Source: Aureobasidium sp. EXF-3400
Lineage: Eukaryota; Ascomycota; Dothideomycetes; Dothideales; Saccotheciaceae
Assembly (NCBI GenBank): GCA_024195585.1
Contig: SWBL01000329.1
Location: 1-57,378 of the forward strand
Direction of reading: 5' to 3'
Length of the DNA: 57,378 nt
Shown here piece after piece: positions 35,182 through 44,300 of the stretch; positions within the stretch are counted from its first letter, which is position 1; each line of letters begins with the position of its first letter. The notes under the pieces are model-generated. The model ran no database searches and was not told where the DNA came from. It saw only the letters and a list, made by a program, of their open reading frames with translations. A program made the position numbers and the translations under genes.

Positions 35182-35760
35182 ATGAGATTCTCTACCGCCG
35201 CCGCCCTTTCCACCATGGCTCTCAGCGCCATGGCTGCCCCTCTCCCTCAGGAGATCTCTACCACCGCTGCTGCACCCGGCCTTCTTCAGGACCTGTCTCC
35301 TGAGGTTGCTGCACTACTCACCTCCCTCGGCCTTGGTGGTCTATCTCCTCCTGTCGCTTCCATCGTCAGCACAGTCGGCGCCGATGTCAAGAAGCGTGCC
35401 CTTTTGGATGACCTTTCTCCAGAGCTTAAGGACCTTTTGAACCGTCTCGGCCTCAGTGGTCTCTCACCACCAATTGGTGATATCGTCGCTACTGTTGGCA
35501 AGGATGTCAAGAAGCGTGCTCTGCTTGATGATCTGTCTCCTGAACTTGTAGACCTCCTCAACCGCCTTGGCCTGAGTGGCCTGTCCCCCCCTGTTGGCGA
35601 CATCGTCGCTACTGTTGGTCAAGACGTCAAGAAGCGCTCAGATGCTGGTCTCCTCACTGACCTCTCTCCTGAGGTTGCTGCCCTCCTCACATCTCTTGGT
35701 CTTGGTGGCCTCGCTCCCCCAGTCGGCGCTGTTGTCGCCACCGTGGGCCAGGACGTGTAG
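35182..35760 (+). CDS. Secreted KEX2-type repeat precursor (four ~40-residue repeats split by Lys-Lys-Arg)
   Basis: Intronless 192-residue protein. A signal peptide is evident (basic MRF, hydrophobic core, cut near AMA-APLPQ, residues 18-19). The rest is four copies of one unit with an exact 40-residue (120-base) period, separated by KKR at residues 70-72, 110-112 and 150-152. Each unit reads roughly DLSPE, a leucine-rich helix (LLxxLGL), GLSPP, then IVATVGxDV. Units 2 and 3 differ at only three positions; units 1 and 4 resemble each other more (EVAALLTSLGLGGL). There is no Cys, Tyr or Trp in the repeats. Dibasic sites after a signal peptide are cleaved by Golgi kexin, so the likely products are peptides of ~37 residues. 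The layout recalls Ustilago Rep1 repellent peptides and other kexin-processed repeat proteins. Function is unknown. Confidence 0.85.
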   Translation: MRFSTAAALSTMALSAMAAPLPQEISTTAAAPGLLQDLSPEVAALLTSLGLGGLSPPVASIVSTVGADVKKRALLDDLSPELKDLLNRLGLSGLSPPIGDIVATVGKDVKKRALLDDLSPELVDLLNRLGLSGLSPPVGDIVATVGQDVKKRSDAGLLTDLSPEVAALLTSLGLGGLAPPVGAVVATVGQDV

Positions 35761-36398
35761 ATGATTCCATCGCTACCATCGCTGCTACAGGTGGATAGAG
35801 TTACAGGTGGATATCGAATAGCTGACCAAGACTCGGTCTTCGGAGTAGCCAGTCCATGAGATTTATGACAAGACAGAGTCAAAGAGTGATTATTGCCAAG
35901 AGGCAGACAGGGTTGTTATGATTGGTTTTTTCTTTTCTAGTAGACATACCTTTTCCGATATTTTCCAATGGATTTTCTTTCTTGTTTTGTTCAACTCACT
36001 TTTTCGACTACCTAGACTTTTCTACCCGTCCAGAATGTGCTCCAGTGAGCATAGCTCCAACCACGACATCTTCAGCTCACAATAATGTCTTTGCCCTCCG
36101 TATTTCAGCGCCTCCATGCTTTTAGTATTGCAGAAGCAGTTACTCGAAAAGTCAAAAGCTGCACAATGTCGTCCAAAGGGCAAAAGCCGAGTGCCGCCTT
36201 TCTCGCCGATGTTCGGCCCGAGCCTGATTTGGCCTTTGCCGCGACCGGAGCCGCCGCCACGACGTCGTCCTCTGTCTTGATCGACCTTCTCTAGAAGAAC
36301 ATCATTAATAACTGGCACCCATCGGTGTTGATTCTGTCAGCAGGTTGATACAACCATCACAAATACAAAAGTAGCCACCAAATTCAAAGGTCGCAAAC
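35761..36398. other. Intergenic between repeat precursor and TatD gene
   Basis: The 3' flank of the repeat precursor and the promoter of the TatD-type gene. Overlapping open frames at 36022-36318 on both strands are rejected (see rejected list). Confidence 0.4.
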
Positions 36399-37495
36399 AT
36401 GGGAGAAAGTCTGCTCCAGGGCTTCCCCGAAGCCGCACCAGCAAAACCATCAGAGGAATTGCAATATGCAGATGTAAGTCACTCCCAGCCTGATTATCAC
36501 ACGGATGAGATTCGACGTTACTCCACAATCGCACTTGACTACTCTAAGATTTGTACTAACACGAAACCCCGAACCAGGTCGCCGTAACAGCCACAGCAAA
36601 AGAATTCGCAGGAATCTATCGCAACAAGCAGTACCACCCTCCGGACTTTGCTTCCGTGCTCGAACGTGCCGAATCTACCAGTGTCAAAAAGGTTATGCTC
36701 ACGGGCATGTCAAGCTCGGACATTGCCTTCGATGTCGATATTGCACGATCAAGGCCCTCACACTGCAGCATTACCGTTGGAGTACATCCCTATCATGCCT
36801 GCGAGCCCTATGCGAGTGGCAGCGATGGCAGTGACTATTATGACTCAATGGCAAAGGCAATCAATCAGTTCAAGGTCTCTGAAGCAGGTCTGGTAACTGC
36901 ATTCGGAGAGTTGGGGTTAGATTACGATCACCTGGAGCTAGCAGACAAGGAAACACAACTGCGATGTTTCAAAGACCAACTCGATCTCTTCGTTGCGCAG
37001 AAGTGGGACTTGCCGCTGTTCTTGCACTGTCGAGCTGCCTTTGACGATTTCGTGTCTGTGTTGGAAGGATACATGCCTCGATTGCCCAAGAGCGGATTGG
37101 TACACTCGTTCGTGGGCACAACAGCACAACAGCAAAAACTCGTATCCATGGGTTTGGACGTCAGCGTCAACGGCTTCAGTTTCAAAGATCGCGAGTCGTT
37201 GGAGATGGTAGCGGCAATTCCGCTGGACAAGCTACAACTCGAGACTGACGCACCTTGGGGTATCATTCAAGCCAGTTCGGAGGTCGCAAAGAGATATCTG
37301 GTTAATGCACCGCCGTTGCCAGCGAGTAAGAAGAAGGATAAATTTGTGATGGGCAGTATGGTCAAGGAGAGGAATGAGAGTTGTAGTATGAGTCATGTTG
37401 CATTTATCGTTGCAGGACTGAAGGGAATTAGTGTGGATGAAGTGGCAAAAGCAGCTTGGGAGAACAGCACAGGGATGTTCTGGGAAAGGGCATGA
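36399..37495 (+). CDS. TatD-family metal-dependent deoxyribonuclease
   Basis: Predicted 330-residue TIM-barrel hydrolase in two exons (36399-36473 and 36578-37495). TatD enzymes are Mg-dependent 3'-5' exonucleases acting on DNA, in repair and apoptotic DNA breakdown. The metal-site elements are visible in order: GVHPYHA, GELGLDYD, LFLHCRAA, LVHSFVG and LETDAPWG. The block FAGIYRNKQYHPPDF near the start is the usual eukaryotic FxGxYxGKQxH element. Before it, the normal DIGxN(L/H) is replaced by YADVAVTATAKE, so the first metal element is unusual. Overall length is near normal. Confidence 0.88.
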
Positions 37496-37574
37496 AGGGG
37501 ATGAGAAAGCGAAAATGATCATTAAATCATTGCGCGAGAACGAATTTATCCAACAAGCGCGTTGCGACCAAGCC

Positions 37575-38685
37575 TCAGATTGACGTCTTGATTGTGCAAC
37601 CGTCCTCCGTCTGGCAAACAGCTGTACGACCGAGGTTCTTGGTAAGGGGTCCAGTAGGACCACTCTGGTAGTGACACAGATCATCAATCTGATCGGAGTC
37701 AGCGCATTCTTCTTGAATTTGGGGATGCCTTACTCCAAGAGCACAGCTCTGTCTCTTGTCACTGTCAGGATATTGCTCATCTCCCCACATGCCACCCCAG
37801 TAAAGCCAGTCAACAATTTCCGTGGCTTGTTCAGTGCCGCCCACGTCAGCACCACCAGCATTGGTAACAGTATTGCTGGAAGGATCGTAGTAGTAGCTGC
37901 GGTAGTTCTGTGAAACATCCCAGTAGAAGCCGGCGTCAGTGGTGTCAGTAACAATGTTGCCGACAATGGGGTAAATCTCTTGAGTGCCTGCAGTAGCATA
38001 GTTGGCATGGCTACCAGCAGCAGAGTAAACGACTGGGCGGACGCCGACCTTCTGGACGGCAGCATAGGTGTAAGCACTGCCACCACTGTGAGCCGAGTAG
38101 TAAACATCTTGGGGAACACCAGCAGTGGAGAAGCGAATCTATGCGAACGTGTCAATATCTGTATTGGGCAATGGTGCTGATCGAATTGTTACTTACCATG
38201 CTGTGCTCCCAGTCTCCAACATGGTTGTCGACTCGGCTTCCTAGAACCAGGCTGCCGTGGTTGTAGCTGTAGAAGTAAAAGTAAAATACATCCACGAATC
38301 CATCCTTCTCGACAGCAATGATGGTAGCAGGGGCAGCACTATAGCCCTTGGCATTAGGCTTGCCATATGTGCTTGTCAGCCAAGCAGGGTTGGTCTCGAC
38401 ATTGTCATAGCTTGTCAAGTAAGTGGACGAGTTGAATGTATCCAATGTCTTAAGCGAGACAGACGTCGACACGTTCTTGTAATTGTACTCGACGGACATG
38501 TGTTTGACGTGAGTTGCAACATCCGAGGGGAACCATGATTCACCACTTTGAAGATATGTATGAGGTGCGTAGGTCAAAGCGTAAGCTGGAAGGGCAGCAC
38601 GCTTGAGAATATTACCCGTTGGTGCTGCAAAAGCGGGTACAACAGGAACCAAAGCAAGAGCGATGGAAACGAAAGACGAAGGCAT
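37575..38685 (-). CDS. Secreted VPS62-family protein
   Basis: Predicted 350-residue protein in two exons (38685-38197 and 38138-37575), phases closing. It matches the fungal VPS62 family, named after a yeast vacuolar-sorting gene: YAPHTYLQSGESWFPSDV, YFYFYSYNHG, GSRVDNHVGDWEHSMIRF, VYYSAHSGGSAYTYAAVQ and GSHANYATAGTQ. The chosen ATG gives a textbook signal peptide (MPSSFVSIALALVPVVPAFA) followed by a short propiece ending in LKR, a kexin-type site. An upstream in-frame ATG at 38817 would bury it. The biochemical role is unknown. Convergent with the TatD gene, 79 bases apart. Confidence 0.83.
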
Positions 38686-39429
38686 GACAGCTGTATATTT
38701 CTGGAAACGAGTGATGTGTAGGATGGGGAATGTAAAATCTGCAAACATGATAGTCATCTCTGTTTCTGACTTTATATGTTTTGGTGTCGGCTGAATTGAC
38801 ACTCGGGTATAGGGCATGCAGAATGTGATTTAAAGGTCGATATTATTGTCACATGCAAACAGAAAGACCTAGGGCTTGAGACTCAAGCGCGTGTTTTCTA
38901 CAAGACCAAGTACTGGAGTAGCGAGGAAGTAGCTTGTCCCAGAAAGGAAGGAACGAGATGTCGACTTCGATAGTCAGGCACGACTCAAAACAATTGGCTA
39001 GGAGAATCTGTGCAGCTTGCGGTGAACAGTCGGTGATCTACATTGCAGGGATCACAAAGTAAGCTTTTCGATACGACGCATCGCGTGGCCTTGATCATAG
39101 TTTTTTCGGACGGCACTCGTCTTGGTGCTGTTGCCCTTCGAGGGTCTCAAGCTGTGTTGCAATGAATACTGTGAGAGGTAGGGAAGAAAAAAGTACGACG
39201 AGAAGCAATCGACGCGACTCACGTCGCAGTCAGAAACAGAGAACAGTCGAAAGGGGACGGTCTTAATTTTGAAACAGCGAAGCAACGGGTTTGAATGTGG
39301 CCAAAAGTCGTGGTTGTTGCCTGATTTCAGCGAAGCTGAACGTCGTTTGTTTAGTTCAACCTCACGGCCTCGCCATCCTTGGAGCGCTGCACACGACATA
39401 GGATCTCAAGGTTCTCTGTAACAGTATCA
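38686..39429. other. Intergenic, no gene seen
   Basis: Promoter of the VPS62-family gene. A 115-codon minus-strand frame at 39052-39399 has no recognisable domain. Confidence 0.4.
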
Positions 39430-40050
39430 TGGCAACTAGACTACCACAGGAGCTTCTGTCGTTGACCACCAGTCACATCACTGAAAAGGAAGAGAAGCTT
39501 ACTCCATATACACTGGTCACTAAATCATGACAAGCTGCGTTCGAAAGAGGGATATATTCTTCTCTTGTCGTACTCAGTCCATCAGACGTAGACTATGTCG
39601 CAGTCAGTCCTACCGAGCGATAAAAGAAACGCGGTCTCTCCTTAACAAGGCTCGATGACATCACTAGTGGACCACAATGCTGGCGACGAGCTCGACGTAC
39701 ATATATCCGGCGATTCTTTTACAGGGTCGCTGTTCCCTACTGGCTGGACCCAGGGGGCGAGAAAGACGAAGACTATATCTACGACAACATTCCGAAACCC
39801 TCAAGTTGGAACAGATCGATGATCTCTCGCCTTCTGGTGAGGTCTCACGGTATGGCAATGGCTCTTCTGCAGAAGAAGTACTGGTCGAACGCTACGTTGA
39901 TGATCTTTACGCAAGTCTTGGTTATGCTGCTCAAAGAATGCCGAGATTGAAGAATCTTAATCTGGAATTCGGCAGTATAGCCCACGAGCTCAAAGTACTT
40001 ATACCTGCGTTCCGAGGTCTCCGAAGACTGGAGCTTCTTAGGATGGATCA
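39430..40050 (+). pseudogene. F-box protein relic
   Basis: Begins with an ATG and an F-box-like start (MATRLPQELLSLTTSHITEKEEK) followed by LTPYTLVTKS, then TGA where relatives have Trp, then QAAFERGIYSSLVVLSPSDVDYV, a second stop (TAA), and further blocks in shifted frames. Among these, RMPRLKNLNLEFG and FRGLRRLELL are typical of the leucine-rich part of fungal F-box proteins. At about 40050 the F-box similarity ends and a PLP-enzyme fragment begins. The C-terminal part is missing. Confidence 0.7.
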
Positions 40051-40700
40051 CGGACACCATGGCAGCTTTTGGAGCAAATGTTGTCATTGTGCAAAGTCAA
40101 GGTGGCATGGTGACGCCAGATCTGGTACCTAGGATACGCGAGAGAGCGAGGCAAATCACATCGCCTGCTTCAGGGGAGCTGGCGGGAAACTTCTACTATG
40201 TCGATCAATTCTCCAACAGAGATGTTTTGGATGGCTACGCGGCGATGGGGAAGGAACCGCTCGAACAGATCCCAGAAGGCATCGATGCTTTTTGCGGTGC
40301 AGTCGGTGGTGCAGGTATGCTCATGGGCGTTTCCAAGGTCCTCAAGACACAGCAGACCAAACATTGTCACGTCGTTGCTCTAGAGCTTGCATCTTCGCCA
40401 GTCATGACTAAAGGCCATGGTGGCCAGCACACCATCGAAGGCGTAGGCATTAGATTTCTGCCAACAATTCTGGACAGGAAGCTCTACGACGAAGCTCTTG
40501 CTATTGCAGAAAGCGAAGCTCGCAGTATGGTGTGAAGATTGGCCAAAGAAGAAGGTTTACTTGCCGGTACGTCTACGGGACTCAACGTAGTTGCCGCTTT
40601 GAAGCTGGCAGAGCGGCTTGGGCCAGGGAAAGTCGTTGTCACTGTTGCTTGTGATAGCGGCCTCAAATACGTGCGAGGAAATCTGTTCACGGACGGCTAA
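40051..40700 (+). pseudogene. Cysteine-synthase-like PLP enzyme relic, 5'-truncated
   Basis: In-frame similarity to the C-terminal two thirds of cysteine synthase/cystathionine beta-synthase-type enzymes: MAAFGANVVIVQSQGG, a region matching substrate-domain YVDQFSNRDVLDGY, CGAVGGAGMLMGVSKVLK, GHGGQHTIEGVG and [15 protein letters not shown]. The N-terminal third with the PLP-binding lysine is absent. A TGA at 40533, probably from CGA (Arg), interrupts MV-RLAKEEG. Otherwise the frame is open to a TAA at 40698. It abuts the F-box relic on the same strand. Confidence 0.8.
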
Positions 40701-41191
40701 GAAGTTAGCTTGTTTGCATGAAGAAAGTCTATAGTATATCTCAACAATAAAAGGATTTTATACACAACAGAAAATGGTTGCTAGACAGCTTATTTGTCTC
40801 CAAGCACTTAGAAGGGATCAATTTGCTATAAGGAACGAAGAAAATCAAAAGATATGGGGACAACTCCATCGTATGCGAAAAGCAAAGTTGCAGAAGTCGT
40901 TAATCATGAGACATTCCAAGTGTCTCCAGCGTTGCGCCGGATTGACTCATGTGTCCCTTCTATCAAAAATTCATCTGACGATCTCTTATCGGTTTATTCC
41001 ATAATAGACGTGTTTCCAATATGATAGACCAGCAGACAAAAGACTCTCAGAAGTCGATGTCTCGAGATAGACGAATTACACATTGATCCATTAGAAGGGT
41101 ATATTGAACAATGATAAGGTTGAAATATGTCCTCTACATTCGAAATCCATGTTTGCCTGGAAGCTAGCTAGCGTTTGAAATGAATGCCCGC
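40701..41191. other. Intergenic, no gene seen
   Basis: The 3' flanks of the PLP-enzyme relic and of the convergent CBM18 gene. No coding signal. Confidence 0.4.
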
Positions 41192-43101
41192 CTAGTAGCA
41201 AGTTCCAAAAGCACTTTGACATCCACTTCCGCACCAGGGGGCACCGCCTCCACACCATCCATAAATACTGCAGCAGCCATTGTATGGGCAGTATTTGTTG
41301 CCAAAAGCAGGTCCACAACGCAAATCGGTGCTAATATCGTTGTACGCTGTTACCGTCGCAACAGCGGTATATGTCGAGACGACGGTCTGAGTAGTGGAAA
41401 TGATCTGAGTGGAGGTTGTAGAGACGGTAGCAGTACCAGTCGCGACCTGGGAACAAGCCAGAGAAATTGAAGCGGGCTCCCAAGAGATGATGGAGGCGGG
41501 AGTTGTGTCGGCGCGTTTTACGAGCTCAGTCGTCTCACTTGTCTCGGTCGCGGCAGCGGCTACATTGTCGGCGACCGCTGTGGTAGAGGCAGCTGATGAC
41601 AATGTTGCATCCATAGTGATGGTAGTTAGAGGAGCGTTCGTGGACTCAGTCAGGTTGGGGAAGATTTGGATTAATTCGAGTAGTTCAGTACCGGTGGGCA
41701 GAACAAGTCCATAGTCGTTGATGACAACATCGCGCTTGAAGCGACGGTGCGGATGAGAGATGCTTCGATAATGATTAGTGATTGTTCAAGTAGAAATTGG
41801 GGCAAACTCTTGCTTACTATGACGTTGAAGTGACGGCGATGGTGGTAGTTGAAGATGTTAAGCTTGTGCTGGTTGAGACAGTGGAGAACGAGGCAGTGGA
41901 TGTCGGTGCAGAGTACCCAATGTATGAGGTGCAGAAATCAGCGCCCTGGGATTGGAGGTACGAAATATCGTTCGGGCAGACAGGAATGCCTGACGAGGTA
42001 CTGTTCGAGTAGATGAAACTGTAGCCCGGGGTGTAGGTGGTAGAGCCCGAGGTTGTGTGCTGCATCATGTTAGTTGAACCAGTCGCACATCAGGAGAGCT
42101 GTTATGTCACTCACATCAACGGTAGCGTAAGACTTGTCCCAGGACTGCGAGTAAATGGCACAGTACTGCCCCTTGGGGTTGCCATTCTGAGCCATCATGT
42201 AGGTGGAGAAGAACTTGCAAAGCTGAGGCTTGCCAGTTGCAGGAGGGTTTGCAAGGTTGAACTGGTTTTGCGAATTGCAAACAGCAGCGCAGAGCGAAGG
42301 ATCGAAGTAGCTGTTAGTAAGAAGCTTGGAGCCCATGTAGGTGTCCTTGCCGTTGCAATCAAGAGGAGCGTTAAGAGAGAAGTCACCGACAGAGACGCCA
42401 GTAAACCCCTGTACGGTTGGCACAGCGCTCTTCATATAGCCATTGGATCCAGCAATGACCACATGGAACTTGTTGCGCCATTGACCCTTGTTCTTGGCGT
42501 TGGCAGCAGCAACATAGCCTCCCCAGTAGACACACCGAATAGTAGTTGTGGATGCAGGATTGGGACAGGCATCTGCAGGTTCAAGCGTCGGATCACGTTC
42601 GAAATAGATGTTTATTCCTGAGCAACCACGGATGGCATCACACTTGGAAGCGCAGGCCTGAACATCATACGAGGCCAGGGTGGTGAAGCCGAGGTAACCA
42701 TACGAGTTGCTGCTGCCTTGGAGGTTTGTGAAAGTGTTGTAGTAGCCGTTGGGAGTCACAGCATTGTTGGCAGCAGCGGACAGATCGGCGGAGCTCAGAA
42801 AAGCTGTATCGGTGTCGGGACTCGGAACAGGACCAGATCCTAAGGGTTGTGAAGCGCAGGCCGCTCTAGCAGATAGATCACGCTTCACGGCCTGAACAGG
42901 AAGTGCAGAAGCGGTGGCCTGAGCTGTTGCTTGGGCGAGTTCGTAAGTGACACTCTCCGCTGTAGGACCAATGGGGATCGAAGCGGTGGTGACATTGGGA
43001 GCTGCATTGAGAAGGTTAAAGTCGAGTTCCTGGCGTGCAACCAGCGGAGAAGCTCCGGCGAGAACTGCAAAGGCAGAAGCGAAGGCAGTGCTTGACTTCA
43101 T
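41192..43101 (-). CDS. Secreted CBM18 (hevein-type) chitin-binding protein with large N-terminal domain
   Basis: Predicted 599-residue secreted protein in three exons (43101-42115, 42059-41818, 41762-41192), phases closing. Signal peptide MKSSTAFASAFAVLAGASPLVA. A domain at ~100-330 contains paired cysteines (DVQACASKCDAIRGCSGINIYF, an apple/WSC-like trap), VYWGGY and KFHVVIAGSNGYMKS. A Ser/Thr-rich linker follows. The C-terminal 40 residues form one hevein-type module: RCGPAFGNKYCP, CCSIYGWCG, WCGSGCQSAFGTC, with eight cysteines. Dibasic KR sites occur near residues 76 and 430. It probably binds chitin in the cell wall or in the environment. Long fungal homologues with the N-terminal domain exist as uncharacterised proteins. 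Confidence 0.82.
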
Positions 43102-43657
43102 TGTGAAGCGAGTTCAAGGTCTGCTTGGTAAGAGAAGGAGAACGCTGAGATGATAGCTCCAGACTGTGTGCCGCATACTCTCCTTTATATGTTTCCTGAG
43201 CCAGTCTCTTCTCATCAAGGTTTTCGCCTGACTCTGGATACATGTCTGGTTTGCTATTCTACGCATATCATTCCAGGCTTCAACACGAGCGCTACTAGGA
43301 AGGGGAGATTGCCATAACGGCCAGCTGAACATCTGAAATATGAAATCCTGCGATCATTGTCCATTGTCGGCGAAGCAGTCGGACTGTGCGCATTAGAACT
43401 AAGCAGCAGTTGAAGTTGAATATGGACGTGCGAGGTTGATGTGGCTTGGCCAGTCCTACTGTCACCTCGCTTACACGAAACGGCTTCCCGAAGAAAGTTC
43501 CCTGGTATGGAAGCAAGCGCCGTCCCGAGTCCGTGCCGTACCCGTCGTATTCTCTGGAGGATGGATGTTGAGCGGTGAAGGAGAAGAAAGACTCATGAAG
43601 GCCTTCAGCCTCATTCAGGGGAAGCCGTTGACCACTTATGGAAGCTTGGCACCGCAT

Positions 43658-43736
43658 CGGTTGACATCCCACACTTGTAGATGATAAGTTACTATCAGAT
43701 TGCCTTCAGCACAACAACGGTTGACATCCTACACTT
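43658..43736. repeat. 19-base direct repeat with 60-base spacing
   Basis: CGGTTGACATCC(C/T)ACACTT occurs at 43658-43676 and 43718-43736 with one mismatch, 557-635 bases upstream of the CBM18 start. The length and phasing suggest paired regulator sites or a small duplication. Confidence 0.7.
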
Positions 43737-44215
43737 CGACATGCTCAAGTGGTTGGAATTGTGGGGAAAGTCCGCCTAGAAAAGAAGATGCAATCTCTTG
43801 ATATGCCGCTATCGCGTCGACTTTCCAACCAACCATGCCAAAACCCAAAAGCGGCAAGCCTGTTCGAGCAATTGCAAGTCTGGGCTGTTCCATACTTCTC
43901 CCTTCAAGGGTCGTCCAGATAAAGAGTATAATAGATGGATATTCTCCTAGCTCAAAGCTCTGGTCGTACGTCCAATTGGTTAAACGACCTTCTAGAGCCT
44001 AAGGAATGTCAGTATTGCTGTTGGTTATAGTAATAGTAGCAGTAGATTGCATATAAGAAAATTTGGTTATGAATGGCAAAAGAGCTATTACTTTTACTGT
44101 ATAGATAAACTTCTATATACAAGAAACGGAGAAATAATCATTTGGACAATCAAATCCAACCAGAAGACTCCAAATAATATGCCATTAACCAGATATTTCA
44201 AAAGTCGTCATTCGT

Positions 44216-44260
44216 GAAGAAGAAGAAGAAGAAGAAGAAGAAGAAGAAGAAGAAGAAGAA
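44216..44260. repeat. GAA trinucleotide microsatellite
   Basis: About fifteen uninterrupted GAA units, just downstream of the GH16 stop codon and probably inside its 3' UTR (read as TTC in the transcript). Confidence 0.95.
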
Positions 44261-44300
44261 AAAATATACGTGAGGAAACGCTGAATATTTCAGAATCTTC

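Larger units (their letters stand above)
43102..44300. other. Intergenic with direct repeat and GAA microsatellite
   Basis: Upstream region of the CBM18 gene and 3' flank of the GH16 gene. It contains a 19-base direct repeat 60 bases apart (43658 and 43718) and a (GAA)n tract (44216-44260). No gene seen. Confidence 0.45.

Noticed and set aside
36022..36318. Arg/Gly-rich minus-strand frame and opposing plus-strand frame before the TatD gene
   Set aside because: The RGG-like patch looked like an RNA-binding tail, but the rest matches nothing, and both strands are open over the same bases.
38686..38817. Upstream ATG for the VPS62-family protein
   Set aside because: Starting there would bury a good signal peptide under 44 non-conserved residues; the ATG at 38685 is preferred.
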